From positions 3,658,001 to 3,722,000 of the forward strand of contig NW_026944388.1 in NCBI RefSeq assembly GCF_033439725.1: a stretch of 64,000 nucleotides of DNA. The letters are read 5' to 3'. The translations under genes were made by a program, and so were the position numbers. Position 1 is the first letter of the stretch; each line of letters begins with the position of its first letter. Positions 22,856 to 35,574 of this stretch are shown in pieces. Source of the DNA: Neurospora tetraspora. Its lineage: Eukaryota; Ascomycota; Sordariomycetes; Sordariales; Sordariaceae. The notes under the pieces are model-generated. The model was not told where the DNA came from, ran no database searches, and was given only the letters and a program-made list of their open reading frames with translations.

Positions 22856-25800
22856 AGCAATGAGAACGGGGGGCGCGAGGTCCTGGTTATGTGCCTGAGA
22901 AGATCTCAAGATCGAGTGACGTGTGGAGGAATGAATGGCTGCGAGCGCGCGGGAAATGGGATCCACCAGTGACAACTATCCCAAAAGGGATGTTCGTCTA
23001 GGCTAAAAGCGTCTCAAACTCTTGGCTAAATATCAAGAGTTTGGTAGAGCACCGCAAGGAGTAAAATCAGAGCAAATAGCAATAAAATTTGGAATGCGGG
23101 TGACCTTTGGAGCACAGTAGTGACGGGACCGTCATGGGTCAAAATCGATTTGATAGAGAAGCCGACATCAAGGTCCTCAGGGGTCCACAGCATCCATCCC
23201 TGACCATCGTGTCAACCTTTGCCAGCGACTGGAAGTGACAACTGTAATCGAGAACCTTTATGTCCGCCGCGACGCTGAAAAACGGCACCAGCATTCAGAG
23301 GAGTGGTTCAGCAAAGTGAAGGCGAGAAAACCGTGCCAAGCATTGTCGCAAACCCACACTCCCACCTTCCAAATCGAGAACGACACTGTTGTTTTAACCA
23401 AAACGAGAAGGTCTGGCCAGGGGTCCCACCCCTACCACAGTAAAATGGGCAGCCCTCAGCCCCTCACTGGTTTCCAGCAATTCAGCCTTATTCGGTCGAG
23501 CCGGCCGTCAACACACATCGACTGCAGGAGATATCTCTCACTTGATCCAACACTCCGACTCCGACCTTCCAGAGACGAATCTTGAGAGAATCGGGACGGG
23601 GTTTGTTTCCCCCTATCCACTTGTTTGGTAAGACAGCCACAGAGGGCCTCGACTTGTCAAAAGACAAATCCACAAACCCCAGCCTGAAACAAAACCCTTT
23701 GGCTGCCTTCTCGATTGGGATGTTCGTTTTCTGGCGCAGGTAGTGTAACACGGCCGGGGTGGCACAGAAATTGCGTCCAGCTTCCTTCCAGGGTGCCGCC
23801 AAGAGATGTGAATGTGGATGGCAGCAATAACAAAAAGACACTTCAGCCCGCAACACCTGCGATGACGGATGCTATATTCTCAGGCTTCGATGACTTCCCA
23901 AAGCGAACAACAAGCCGAATCCTCGAAAACGGGCCGTGACCGTGGTGACGGAATGCAGTGAGCTCCCGGCGGTGGAAATGCTGGAAATGGCTCGAGCGCC
24001 CATGTTCCCTTGTTGGTAATGTCTTTGGCGTTCCCTTCAAAGCACCTACCAGGAACAGCCTAGCGTGCCATGCGCAAAGTGGCCCGTCCGCTTAAAGCCA
24101 GAATTCTCATTGGTTAGACGACGGTGTCTCCAACGATAGACGAACGGCCAACTGTGGAAGGCTAGAAGGGAAGAGTGCGGTGGGGCCGAGACGCAGGCAA
24201 TGCGAGCTAAACGATCGTTCAACATATTTTCTTAAAACTTTCAACTAGACGAGCTTGGAAACAGCGAGAGGACGACCATTGTTTCGCTGCTACATGGCCG
24301 CGTCATGCGTCTCAGAAACGAAGTCCCTGTTGTCCGATCTCGCTTGGATTCTTTTTGTTTTCTCTTTTCTCAACGAAGCTGAGGCGCATATGTAGACGTC
24401 GGTCAACGATCGATGTACACCTGCAACTGCATGCCAGTTGTTGCTTTATGCTTATGCTCAACATCACACGTTTGAACTCACAACTCATGGCTATCCTCTC
24501 TGCTCGCTAGAGTCATCAAGATTCAAAGTCTCAAGCATGGTTCCGCTGCCTTGGTGTGCATAAGATCAGATCATGATGGCGGTTAGCGTGGCCCGGTAGC
24601 TGTGGTCAAAAAGTCAATAGTGACTGTACGGCCGTTGCGAGCCGTTGATGGATCCTCTGCCACAGGTGCCTTCCTTGCCTGGAAAAAGAAGAAAAACCGC
24701 GAACCTCTGTCGCACTTGGCCATGTTGAGCTGAGATGGAGTGGAGGGGGGGGCCTCGAGGGCAAAGAAGTAGGGGGTGAGAGATTCCATATTGGGGACCG
24801 TTTTCCGCCAGACCCCCACCCCTGTCTTTTGCATCTCACTCAACCCGGACGGTTAGCTAAGAAGTGAAGGTTCGTTGTGTCCAGTTAGGTGGTGGTGTGA
24901 ATGCCTGCACTACCTAGTTCGTGGTACCTTCCTCCACCACCTTCTTCGTGCTCGCTCCTCTCTCAGCTCCGTATTTCGCACGAACACAATCCGAACAGCT
25001 GCCCGAATCCCGTCTTGCCCGTCTTTTTGCCCATTCCCGTCTCTCTTTCGCCCTTTCCACTCTTCCCGGGCAAGCCCTGACTCTAAGAAAACTTGGCTTA
25101 CCACTGCCCTCTTCCTTCTTGCAAGAGCCTGATTTTCAATACCATTTCACCCCTGCCACCACACTATACTTGGCTTTGGATCTGACCGTTTCCTTCCTTA
25201 TTCCTTCGATACTCCGTACCCTCCTTTACACTGACTTCAGTTCCTTCTCTGTCTGCCCGCGACCTCCGTCTTTCTCTTTCGCGCATCTCAACCTGGCTTA
25301 CCTACACAAGCACACACCCAAACTCTCAATTGTCACCATCCCGCCAGCAGCGCCGGCCGCCGAGAGCACCCTCTCATGCGCCTCCACCCTCCGTCGGACT
25401 CGGCCTTTCTATGCTAAGCTTTTCCCACCCTGGCGATCACTCCACAGAGTCACACCTCCCCACACTGCCGCCCAAGCTGAGCGACTTCACTACCCAGGAA
25501 GCAGCTTGAAGAAAGGCGACTGTCGGTCCCGACTTTGTGTATCTGTCGCCCTCATCCACCCTCCAGGTCCCTGCATCAACTACTCATTGGGTTCCAATCT
25601 CAGGGAGAAAGGACTCTTGCCAAGTGAGGATCCGCTCACGACTTTCCTTGTCTCACCTCTCTTTCGCTTGGATCCAATTCTCTCTGGCCGCGAGTTATCA
25701 CTACCTGGCACGGGGCTGGGCAACATGCCAAAAAGCACGGATTAGGAAGGAGGAAGCTACCAGCGAACAACCGACGAACGGATTTCTTAGATCGCTTCCA

Positions 25801-25939
25801 GGCGGTGACGGCGGCCCCTTGACGATACCGATTCAGCAAACGCCGCCGACAGACGAATTGGGGGATTTGGGACTTATAAGCTAGAGTTGAAGCACACGTT
25901 GTGCACCCGCCCACACGGAGAGCGGGGAGGTGTCGACTC
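22856..25939. other. Intergenic with long leader of the PH-domain gene
   Basis: A perfect 10-bp hairpin (23015-23024 with 23034-23043) lies about 160 bp upstream of the DUF7924 start. From about 24.9 kb the plus strand is C/T-rich, probably promoter and long 5' UTR of the PH gene. The 274-codon ORF at 24921-25745 is low-complexity and not supported. Confidence 0.5.
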
Positions 25940-27223
25940 ATGGATTCCAGCGATGCCTTCTCGCAGCACACCGTCGGCGATGAGGCGTCGCAGCGCCCGC
26001 GCCGTATGTCGATGGAGGAGGACTTGTTCTATCGGGAACTCATGACCTCACGACCGGCGAACCCACCTAGTTATGAGACGGCCATGAAGTCAGCCATGGC
26101 CGCGCAAAGGAGAGCATTGGCTACAGCACAACAGGGTTCACAACCGGTCGCTCCTCCAGAAGATGTGCTGCCCAAGTACTCATGCGATGTGCATGCCGAA
26201 GGTGTCTTTATGAGGAAGATGGAAATCGAACATACGATCAAACGCGCCGAGGTCCGAAATTGGCAGATGGTTTATGTCGAACTGAGGGGGACTGCACTCA
26301 ACATCTACTCGGTCAAGAAGGAACGCACATGGTTTTCGCCGAGACATGACGGCCCCGATATCTCGCCAGATAGTCCTCCGTGGGTCAAGAAGGCTTCTTT
26401 GGAGAAGAGTTACTGTCTACAGCATGCGGATGCCGGAATCGCCGCTGATTACAGAAAGTGCGTTAACATCTCTTGAGGTTCTTGATGTTTTGATGGCTGA
26501 CACAACAGCAGGCGGCGCTATGTGATCCGTTTACGAGCAGAGACGGACCAATTTCTACTATCATGTGTCGAGCTCAAGACGTTTGTCAAGTGGCTTGATT
26601 GCATCTTTGCCGCCATCAACGTCGCGGCACCTATCGATGAGCGAGACTTCCCTCGAGATCAGAGTATACCGCGGCTTCAAAGGTTACGATGGCTTCGTGG
26701 GGAAAGGCCAACTCCGGAGGACAACATCAGCGGCTTTCAGAGGTTGAACGAGAGGAGGCAAAGTATCGCGTCAAGTAGGAGTGGTGAGGAGGATGAGGAA
26801 AACGACAGGAATGGGCGAAACAGCACAGCACGGCCACCGACGATACATGAAGAAGAGAACGAGCGGGGAAATCAGGGGCAGGACGACTATGCAGCATTTG
26901 GGCGAGGAGGCATCGGTCAACACCCGATAGTAGGTCGGCTATCGACAACATCGTATCCGAACGAGAATGTCGACCCAGACACGGGAAAATGGCGGCCGAG
27001 GCAGATATGGACCGAGACGCACGACCATCTATACGCTAAGCTCTGTTATTCGGTCTTGCTGTTCAAGAGTCCACGGAAAAGCAACTACATTATCTCCAAC
27101 GGCAAGCGATGGTACGTGGACTGGGCAACAGGGCGGATGGTACGCGTGCTGCCTCCGGCATACGGAGAGGTCGAGCTATTCGGCCCATGGCAGATCATCC
27201 GGGCGGAAAACAGACTGCTCTAA
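25940..27223 (+). CDS. PH-domain protein, probable signalling or membrane-binding role
   Basis: Exons 25940-26457 and 26512-27223 give 409 aa; the 54-nt intron has a GTGCGT donor and uses the second of two tandem CAG acceptors. The start is the first ATG of the coding frame (MDSSDAFSQHTVGDE). A PPSYE motif (about residue 40) could bind WW domains or adaptors. The pleckstrin-homology fold spans about residues 87-210: EGVFMRKMEIE, then WQMVYVELRGTALNIYSV, and a closing helix FVKWLDCIFAAINVA. A disordered acidic stretch follows, then a conserved C-terminal block (YAKLCYSVLLFKSPRKSNYI, WYVDWATGRM). This resembles uncharacterised fungal PH proteins; ligand and function are unknown. Confidence 0.8.
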
Positions 27224-28550
27224 GGGGCCATCAAAACCAAAAATTAGGGTGGTTACGGGCCCGGTCCCCGCTTTGGACTCGGGTTGCGGTGGGATGTTGT
27301 TGTGCTGTTGCCTTACTTTTATCAGATACCCATTTCCTTTGTCAATTTCCATTTATTATCATCATCATAGCTTGGGTTAGCGGGTTGACCGGAGCGGCTA
27401 GAGTGGCATATACCTGCATTGGTTTTGATTGGATCCGTTTGCATTTTCTGGAAGCATAAGAGAGAGACTGCGAATCCAGAGCCCGCTGTTTCGACCACAT
27501 TTTCCTTACTATACCAATACCATACATATTCTTGTTTCTTGGAAAGGAAAGGGGGGTTGGCTACTGGAGTTTGGCATCGTGTTTTGATGGAAGAATGGCG
27601 GATGGCAGCATGACAGCAGCGGTGGGCAAAGGGACTTCATGGTACACGATAATTATCTGGCCTGATCCTGTCTGCTTGTCTGCCAGTCTGCATTTCGTTG
27701 GTTACCGGCATAACTACGAGACATCAGAGAGAATGCTCTCGTAGATGGGTACCGCAGGAAGCGGTCACCTAGATGGCTGGACAGGTGGTTGGTTCGGTTT
27801 GGTTGGCTATGCATATATACTCCCATTCATACACGTATATAACTTGATATATCATTGTTGATACACGTTCTTGGCTACATCGATTGAGAGTTTTCAAGCG
27901 AGTGTGATACTTGTGTCTGCACGGAAGAAGAAAAGATGAGCATCTTTCCGAGACCAGGCACCATCGGATCAGACAGTCTATATAGACTAGACGGACGTGG
28001 CCAGTCGCTACTTAGTTTGTCTCGTAGTACCAACTTCATGACGGCCCAAAACTGGATGCCCTAACCCAGATGCCAAGGTCGCCTCAAGTTGAGAGAATAG
28101 AGGATGCATGCCCGTGATCGCCTTGGCTTACTTCGAGACAAACTAACTCCCTGACGTCATGTTGATATACCGTACCGCGTCATCATACTTATCGTGATGA
28201 GCTCCTGTTATGTTCACAGCAGTCCGAATCCATAAGTAGGCTTCCACAACCTCTTCACTGCCACCCTTCTTCTTCTCATCCACAGTTAATTCTCCACTCC
28301 CTCCCTCTCTTCTCTCAGTCGCTTCGTTCATCACATTCTTTCTTTCCCCCTCTCTCACTGTCACTGCTGTCGGTCCAAGTCGGCACGTCTTAACTCCTTC
28401 AATAACCCACGTAGCCAGCCCAATGCTTCCCAGACCAGCCCACTTAGAAGAAGCCGAAACCAATCCATAAACCCTTTTCCCCCTCACCTCACCTCCCCTC
28501 CTCCCTCCCTTCCTTTCATGTCTGTCTCCAAAGGATGGATGAAATCTCAC
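27224..28550. other. Convergent intergenic region
   Basis: Between the end of the PH gene and the end of the minus-strand nnf1 gene. Contains 3' UTRs and unsupported short ORFs. Confidence 0.5.
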
Positions 28551-29224
28551 CTACATAGAGACACCCTCAACACCAACATTTTTAACTTTTTCATCAACCC
28601 CCCTAATCTCCTCCACCAACCCCTTCTCCACCACGCCCTCCAATAACTCATTAGCCCCCTCGACATCCTTCAGCGCTTTTTCTACTACGGCCAGCAGTTC
28701 TTCGATTTCCGCTCGTTGCGCTTGGATCTCTTGAAACAGCTGGTGGTTTTCCGATTGCGTTTGTTGGAGGGTGGTGGTTAAAGAGGAATGGGTGGTGGTG
28801 AGGTGGGGCGTGAGGTGCGCTGAGAGGATGACGGGGGGTGGGAGGGTGTGTGGTCTATGTCACATCAAACAGTCAGTATTTAGTTATGGGCGAATGGATG
28901 GATATAAAAAGGGGGGAAAGGAGGAGGGAAAAGAAAAAAAAAAAAAAAAAAAAAAAAACTTACGGTACGGGCGGAGTGGCATCATCACCACCACCAGCTT
29001 CTCGTTTCCTCTTATTCGCTTCGCCGACCAGTGTCTCGAGCTCGTTGAGTTTGGGAACCACTTGTCTTGCTTGCAGGATGGAGTTGAATTCTTTCTGTTT
29101 CCGCCGTGTTTCGTCAGCCTCAGTTCTGTTCACTTTCTCGGTTTTTTTTTTTTTTTTTTTCGTTTTGTTTACTCCCAGCCATCTTCCCCATCTTTATCCC
29201 CCGCTGCTTCAACACCTCCCTCGA

Positions 29225-29256
<32 letters not shown>

Positions 29257-29684
29257 AAAAATCAAATGACCTCCCACCCACCGTCTGTCTTCCTCTTCCA
29301 CTTTCTAATCCCCAAATCTCAACTTCCCAACTTCCCAACTTCCCAACTTCCTCCCACCACACAAAGCCAAACGAAAAAGAAAGAAAAAAAAAAACTCACA
29401 TCACACTGAACCCCCAACCGCTCAACCATCTGCCGTTGCACAAACTCCAGCGTCCCCGGCGCCCTTGCCGCAATGGTCGGGTAACATGCCGCAAAGTTGT
29501 CGCGCGAGATCTTGTCGAGGGTGTGCCGGAGGGTGGTGGAGAACAGCTGTTGGAGGCGGGTGGCGCGGGGGCCGGGGGTTATTTCTTGTTGTTCGGGTTG
29601 TTGTTGGGGTTGTTGGTTTTGGGCTTGATCGGATGAGGGTGGTGGTGCTGGTTGGGAGGAGGGTTCGGAGGGGGGGTCGGCTGG

Positions 29685-29731
<47 letters not shown>

Positions 29732-29900
29732 GATTTTGTGTTTGGTTTGTGGTGGATTGTGGTTCTTGTTGCTGGGTCTGGGATTGACCGTGACCGTTCG
29801 TTTCTTGGGCTTGTCCTTGCGGTTGCGATTGCGACTGAGACTGCGGTTGCGCCGACGACGACGGCATTGCTTCTGGTTGTTGTGTTTGGTCTGTTGACAT
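28551..29900 (-). CDS. nnf1: Kinetochore MIND-complex subunit Nnf1
   Basis: Exons 29900-29400, 29094-28964 and 28854-28551 on the minus strand give 311 aa; phases close exactly. The N-terminal ~100 residues are Gln-rich, with a pure CAA tract, and precede the conserved block RATRLQQLFSTTLRHTLDKI, FAACYPTIA and EFVQRQMVERL. Exon 2 continues it (KEFNSILQARQVVPKLNELE). The C-terminal exon is a predicted coiled coil (LFQEIQAQRAEIEELLAVVE). Nnf1 joins Mis12/Mtw1, Dsn1 and Nsl1 in the MIND complex that links centromeres to Ndc80; this is family knowledge. Intron 1 is unusually long (305 nt) and holds a 20-C plus 15-A homopolymer pair on the plus strand. The polyQ head is longer than in yeast Nnf1. 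Confidence 0.85.
29227..29261. repeat. C20-A15 homopolymer junction inside nnf1 intron 1
   Basis: Twenty consecutive C followed directly by fifteen A on the plus strand; prone to length variation and sequencing error. It lies in an intron, so it does not affect the protein. Confidence 0.8.
29679..29732 (-). repeat. CAA trinucleotide tract in nnf1 exon 1
   Basis: A pure (TTG)n run on the plus strand encodes consecutive glutamines of Nnf1. Likely length-polymorphic. Confidence 0.8.
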
Positions 29901-30661
29901 GTTGCTTTCTCTTCTGTACTGCTGCGCTGACTTGATGGCGTCGCGGTTGCTTCGTTGGCCGGTATCAATGATCGCGTAGTGCGGTTGGTGAGAGTTGTCT
30001 TGGTGTAGTGGTGTAGAAGATGGAGGAAGCGCGTCGCGTGTGATAAGATATAGCGATCCTCACCTGTAGGGAACCTGTACGAACCCGATCCGATGGCGGG
30101 GAATGCGGGGCAGCATGCCCGGGGCTTGGCCTGCTTTTGACAGCCCGCCTACAGCACATGCAGGCCCCTGTGTGCCCCTAAAATGACACACACCCCTGGG
30201 GGTCTCTGGGTGTGCGCGGGCATAATTCCGCAGTCTCGGTTGAGTTTGAATCAAAGTTAAAGTCAAGGTACAGTGACGTATCTTGAAGGGCATCGAGACA
30301 TCACGATTCTGTAACCATGTCCCACTAGTAGTAAAATCCCATTCATCATTTATCTTGACAGCAAATATGTTATGTACAAGACTCATCAACATTTCTTTTG
30401 AGAATTGGTCCAACTGATGGCACCAAAACACCCATGATCCAGGTCATATATCCACAGCATCCATCATCCATCATCCATCATCTCATGACCATCCATAAAG
30501 AAACCCAGACGCCATGCCGGCATGCATAAAAACACAAGCCAGCAAAGAAGAGAGAAAACAACCCACGCAAAAGGGGGAATAGAAAAAGCCCAGCCCATAC
30601 AAGAAAAGCCAAAACAGCCAAACAACCAACCCGATACAGCGGGCTCAACACAAGTCACTCG
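29901..30661. other. Intergenic between nnf1 start and b561 gene end
   Basis: Promoter of nnf1 and 3' UTR of the next minus-strand gene. No other feature recognised. Confidence 0.5.
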
Positions 30662-33476
30662 CTAACCTCCAAGCGATGACTCCGCAGCAGCTCGTTGCCT
30701 ACTTCCCTCTCTCCTCTCAAACCTCCTCCTCTGCCTCCTCTCCGCCGCACTCGACACCTCTCTCTTAACACCACTCGGATTCTGGCTTGCAACACCACTC
30801 GGATTCTGGCTCGCTCCGCTCGGGCTCAGCGCGCTCCACTGCCCGGGACTATCCAAGCTAGAAATGGTCCCCGCGGCATTAGGCATCTGGCCCGACGGTC
30901 CCGCATACGGCGGCGAGTCCTTCCCACTAATCGGCCTAGTCCCCTGTCTCGCAAACGCCGGATTGGGCGGGGACAGCGGGTCATCGAAATCCGGCGGCAG
31001 CCCGCTGCTTCCACCGTGGGACGCCTGCTGCCTCGGTGTACCGCTACCGCCCGTGTTAAGAGGGGCCGGATATAATGGGTTGACAGAAGGGTCTACCCTC
31101 GCCTCGGCGGCCCGCTCGGCTCTTCCTCGCTGGCTCGAACTCCTGCTCTCGCGGCGATCCGACCTGCGATAGCGCCTGCCGCTGCTCGGCTCCGATTCCG
31201 AGTGGCTGCTGCTAACCGAGTCGCCTCGGCGGCGCCGGTTGTTGCCGTTGTCCTTCCTGGCGTCCTCGTCCGTCATCCTACGCAGAGTGATGTTCCTATC
31301 CCTGTCGCTCTGCAGCTTGACCTTGACGCTAGTAACGGGTTGGTCAGAAGGGCCGCCTTTGCGACGCCGGTCGTCTTCTTGTTGTTGTGCGGCCAGGAGA
31401 CTGGCGGATGCAGCTGCTGCCGCGGCCGCCGCCTCAGCCTCTCGTCGTCGCCTATCAGCATTGACATCTGTCAGGTCGCTGCTGCTTGTATCGGTCGGGG
31501 GTCTCAGTGGGTAGAAAACGCCGCGCGGGTCGGGAGGCATGGGGGGCATGCCAATTGGGCCATTTCCAGGAGCTGGGTTACCGGAGGGTCCAGGGGTAAT
31601 GGGAATAATCGTAGGCGGCGCACCAGCACCTCCTGCAACCGGGATGGGTGCAGGTGGTGGTCGAGCTCCACCGCTCACGGTCGCTGGATCGTAAGGGGCA
31701 TGTCCTCGCGGCTCCATGGAAGAAAACTCGTCAGAAAGAAGCGAAGTTCCGGTCGTGCTGGTGATGTCTGTTGGCGCTGCTGGACGCATGGCAGCTGGGC
31801 GACGTTGAGAGTCACGTCTGGATGGACTGGGGTAGCCATCACCAGTGTACTTGGAGTTCCGACGTCCAGCTCTGCGTTCTTCCTCTTCATATCGTCTGTC
31901 CTCTTCATCCCTTATCCGATCCTCTTCCTTTCCTGCACGGCGATCCACCGTCTTTTTGGCGAACCAGCCAAGACCAAGCCCAGCGAACAGACCCTTCCCA
32001 GCCCCGCTGTTCCGTTTCTTCTCGGGCTCTTCTCTTCTAGAAGGGCTAACGTAGGAAGAATAGTCTGAGGCAATCGTGCTCTCGAATCGCGAATTACGAC
32101 GGCCAGCATGCGAGCGCGGTGGTGTGCCAGGTCGGTAAGGACGTCGGTCATCTGCAGCGCTCTCCACTTCGGAAGGAAGAATAACCGGGTTCTGCTTGGA
32201 ATTTCGTCGATTGTCCGTCCGCGTGAAGTCGGTGTAATCGGTATAATCGCTTTCGGTTGGTGCCGGACCTCCCCTCCGCGGAGGAACACGGCTGGGTGTT
32301 TCTGTTGAGACGGCCGAATATTCGTCATCACGGCGGTCATGATTCTTCTTCAGATACTTGGCAGCCAGAAGACCGGCGCCAAGCCCAGCCAGCTTACCCA
32401 TCCACCCACCTCCTCCACCTGTGTTGCGTCGCGAAGATACGTCGGTATACTTGTCGTCGTGATAGCTGTCGTGCCTGCCATGTGAAGAGATGACTTCAGT
32501 TTCCCCATCGTGGGGAGCATGCGAGCGATATGGGCTGGGACTGCGGTCCAGGGCCATTTCCTCGTCCCGGTTACGCTTGCGACCACGGAGCATAGCCAAT
32601 GCGCCGGCACCGGCTGCGAGACCGAGCCATTTCTTCTTTCCGTGGTGGTGGCTCTCCGATTTCTCATCCGTGTATCCAGTAACCTCAGAGCGGGTGCCAC
32701 TTGCATAGTACTCGCGACGGTCCTTGTCTCTGTAATCAAAAATGAAGTACAGAAAGAGAAGAAACCCCATCCAAACGGCATAGAGAACGAAGCAGTACTT
32801 GGGCGAGCCATAGAGCGTCAGACCAAGAGGCACCTGCGCGATACCAAGGATGGCAATAGCGCGGCCCATCCAACGATGAAGATGTAGGCGGAAGGAATGG
32901 CCGGTAATTTTGCGAATAAGACTGCCACCAAAAGCTTGAACAAGAATCATGACGTAGATGGCGACGCCGATGCCATGGTGTGGGTTTGTGAGGTTTCGGG
33001 GAGGACCGACAGCGATGAAACCGAGAACGAAGACGACAGTGCTGAAACCGACAGTGAGGACCTGAAGGTATGCATGATATCGGATGGCGTATCCCGGCTT
33101 GCGGGAGTAGAAGCGGGCAATGAGGACGGCAATTGGGATGATAAAGAGGAAGGTGATGGCAGCTATCACTCCGTGGCCGAGAATGAGACTGTGATATTCG
33201 GTCAAGGTCGAGAAGCGATTGCCCATGCCTGTCATCCATGAGAAGAGCATTGTTAGTTCCATTCTTCTTGTTCAATGGACGGATGGGTGAAAGGAATGGA
33301 AGGCTTCAGTCGCAAGACAGTCAGTACATACCATTGTATCGCATAGTCTCAAAGTTGAGACCCTGGAGATTGGGAAGCAGGAACGAGTTCTTCTCAAAGT
33401 CCCAAGTTCCATCGCCTACCGTCATGGTATTGGACGAGTAGGAACTCGACCCGGGCGGTGAAAGATTGTTCGCCAT
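30662..33476 (-). CDS. Cytochrome b561-type membrane protein with a long disordered cytosolic tail
   Basis: Exons 33476-33332 and 33228-30662 on the minus strand give 903 aa. The N-terminal 220 residues hold a short lumenal segment and about five membrane helices of the b561/FRRS1-like type. Candidate heme-ligand histidines are His67 (LILGHGV), His100 (RYHAYLQV), His132/133 (NPHHGIG) and His166 (LHLHRWMG). Such proteins move electrons across membranes, for example for ferric reduction; the direction and substrate here are unknown. The remaining ~680 residues are Arg/Ser/Asp-rich and disordered, broken by three similar Gly-rich hydrophobic segments (WLGLAAGAGALAML, WMGKLAGLGAGLLAAKYL, GLFAGLGLGWFAKK). 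No DOMON domain is present. The tail is far longer than the catalytic core. Confidence 0.8.
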
Positions 33477-34734
33477 GGCGGGCACGACTTGCTGGAGACG
33501 GCCAGCTCGGAGCAGGCCGAGGAAAGATCAAGAAGTTGCTCAATCCTCCGTCTTCTTGCAAAGATCAAGAAGTTGGATGAAGAATTGGCGAAAGCTGTTG
33601 TGCGGCGGTTCGCGCCTGGCGACAAAAAGATTCGTTGCCAAGTTCCTGGGACCTGGACCGCTCCAGGAACAAACGGGGGGGCTGGCGTCGATGGCGGGGC
33701 AGGACAGGCGCTGACAGGGCAGCAGTTGCGAGCTGAGCTGAGCTGGGAGGGCTGAGTCGGGAGGGATTGTTTACTTCAGATAGGGAGTCGCTGTTGTCGC
33801 TATTCGCTACCCACAAAACCTTCAAGGTGGAGGAAAGACTTGTGTCTGCACGAGTTGCACTTGCACTTGCACGGGAATGCACATGGCGATTCTTTCTCCC
33901 GTCGCTGCTGGTCGCCCTGGAATCGTCATGGAACCTGCATTCGCGCTTTCCTGTTGCACACTTGCACCAAGATCGAGTGGACAAGACAGCGCTGCTTCAA
34001 GATTACGGAGGCTGGGGAAGCGCTTTCCAAGGCGGGTCACTTTCAGGGCGTCACGGTTGGTTGCTGGGGAACCGAGCTTGGGCCACCCATCCCCAGCCCC
34101 CTCACAACAGCTTCTCCAACCTCCATCGTCATCTCCACTCCCGCCGTTTTGGGACGCCAGGAACCGGTAAGGACCGCCAGGGCAGCTGGGCGACAGGGGT
34201 TGCGCTGTCTTCAGCCCGAGTGCGGGGACAGGGGTTTCCATTCTGCAAACACTCTTTTCTCTCTTCAACCCACATTTTGTCGTGATGTTTTGAAGTTTGA
34301 AGCATTCAACATCTGAAGAGAATGTGCAGAGAGGATGAGAAGTCAGAGCTAGAGGTGACTATACTTTTATACTGACCATTATCTCTAGGGTCTACAACCA
34401 ATCCCTTGTAGACTGTATGGTACAGAACAGCAAGTATCCATAAGGTAAACCCCTCCTCCCTCTCACTCTCCGTCGGTATCTTTTGTCAACTTGGGGCCTC
34501 AGAAGTGAGAAACCAGCCCTATGAGGCATCGCTTAAGCTTCAACGCCTAGCAATGGCTTCATATCCGAGCTTGGCGACAATGCTTAGCTTGACTTTACAT
34601 CGCTGCCTGACTCTTTGATCACAATAGCAGGTAAATAAAACCCAGCAAGTCTCCCTACGAGGAGGTCTGGCAATATCAGTTGTTCCAACCTCAAATCTCC
34701 TTCAACCACCAGTCCAGCCTCACCAAAACCCACC
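33477..34734. other. Intergenic, no gene seen
   Basis: Upstream region of the b561 gene. Several overlapping short ORFs on both strands show no protein-family likeness. Confidence 0.5.
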
Positions 34735-35571
34735 ATGTCAATGATCCAGAGATCCCTCCTCCGCATGTCTCAACAAGTGACAGCCGTCATCAACCTCCCT
34801 CTTCAGCCCAGCGAACCAAGCATCTTCGCGTCACTCTCCCTGCATGGCCAAGACCGCATCCGCCTCCAGTTCCCCGACGATATCATCAGCGACATCCGAT
34901 CCATCATCTCGGCCGCCTGGGAATTTGGCATAACTTCCAGTGGCCCCTAAGGCGACGAGGCCTACCGGTACGAATTAAAAGGCCGTCCGTTCGGAGGCCA
35001 CCACTTCCTCACCTCACACGAAAAAACCGAGGCCGTACAAGCCAGACGACTGGTTCGCGACATCCTCGCCTTCCTCTACATTCGCTCCTGGCAGCTCATC
35101 TGTCCGTTCAACTGAAGTATCCACGCCAGCGCAAAGACGAGCTCATCTTCCGTCGCTTTCCCCCGGACGCACCTCCTCTGCCGGCGGTAGAATGGTTAGC
35201 TCTGGGCTTCTTGTCTGACAATACTTAGGATAAGGGTCATTAATGATGCTGAGAAAATGGACGGTGTCGATACGGACGCTGACTACATCGGGGCTGCCAT
35301 TGCAAAGATGAGGGACGTGTTTCAGTCATTGGACTTGTTCGAGAAGGGCGAGTGGGATAATGACTGCTATGAGTTCCGGCTGAGAAATCGTCCGTTTATA
35401 CAGCGCGGCGTGGAGGCTAATAAGGTCCGGCTCATGAACTTGAGGCTTGTTGAGCTGCTTGACGAGCTGGGATGGACTTCTCATGCGACCGTTTGTCAGA
35501 ACTCGGGAGGTGATGAGTGCGGGATGCCGGATACTTGGTATTTTGTTAAGCCGAAGGGGTCTGGTGTGTGA
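34735..35571 (+). pseudogene. Broken gene of an uncharacterised fungal tandem-repeat family
   Basis: Two diverged copies of one ~100-residue unit can be read. Copy 1 starts at MSMIQRSLLRMSQQVTAVIN and includes YRYELKGRPFGGHHF and ARRLVRDILAFLY. Copy 2 (35257-35571) includes YEFRLRNRPFIQRGVEANKV, RLVELLDELGWTS and PDTWYF. Similar paired units occur in many filamentous fungi (YEFxLxGxPW, then a leucine-rich helix, then DTWYF), with no known function. Copy 1 is cut by a TAA at 34948-34950 and a TGA near 35113. The frame also changes around 35215-35230, between WLALGFLSDN and RIRVINDAE. No intron model removes all three breaks. Probably a pseudogene, though copy 2 alone is open. Confidence 0.6.
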
Positions 35572-35574
35572 GGT

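Noticed and set aside
24921-25745. 274-codon plus-strand ORF upstream of the PH gene
   Set aside because: Pro/Leu/Ser-rich composition matches a C/T-rich leader read in a lucky frame; no conserved feature.
29465-29968. Long Val-rich and Asn-rich ORFs over the nnf1 first exon
   Set aside because: They are other frames of the CAA tract; the Gln frame carries the Nnf1 domain.
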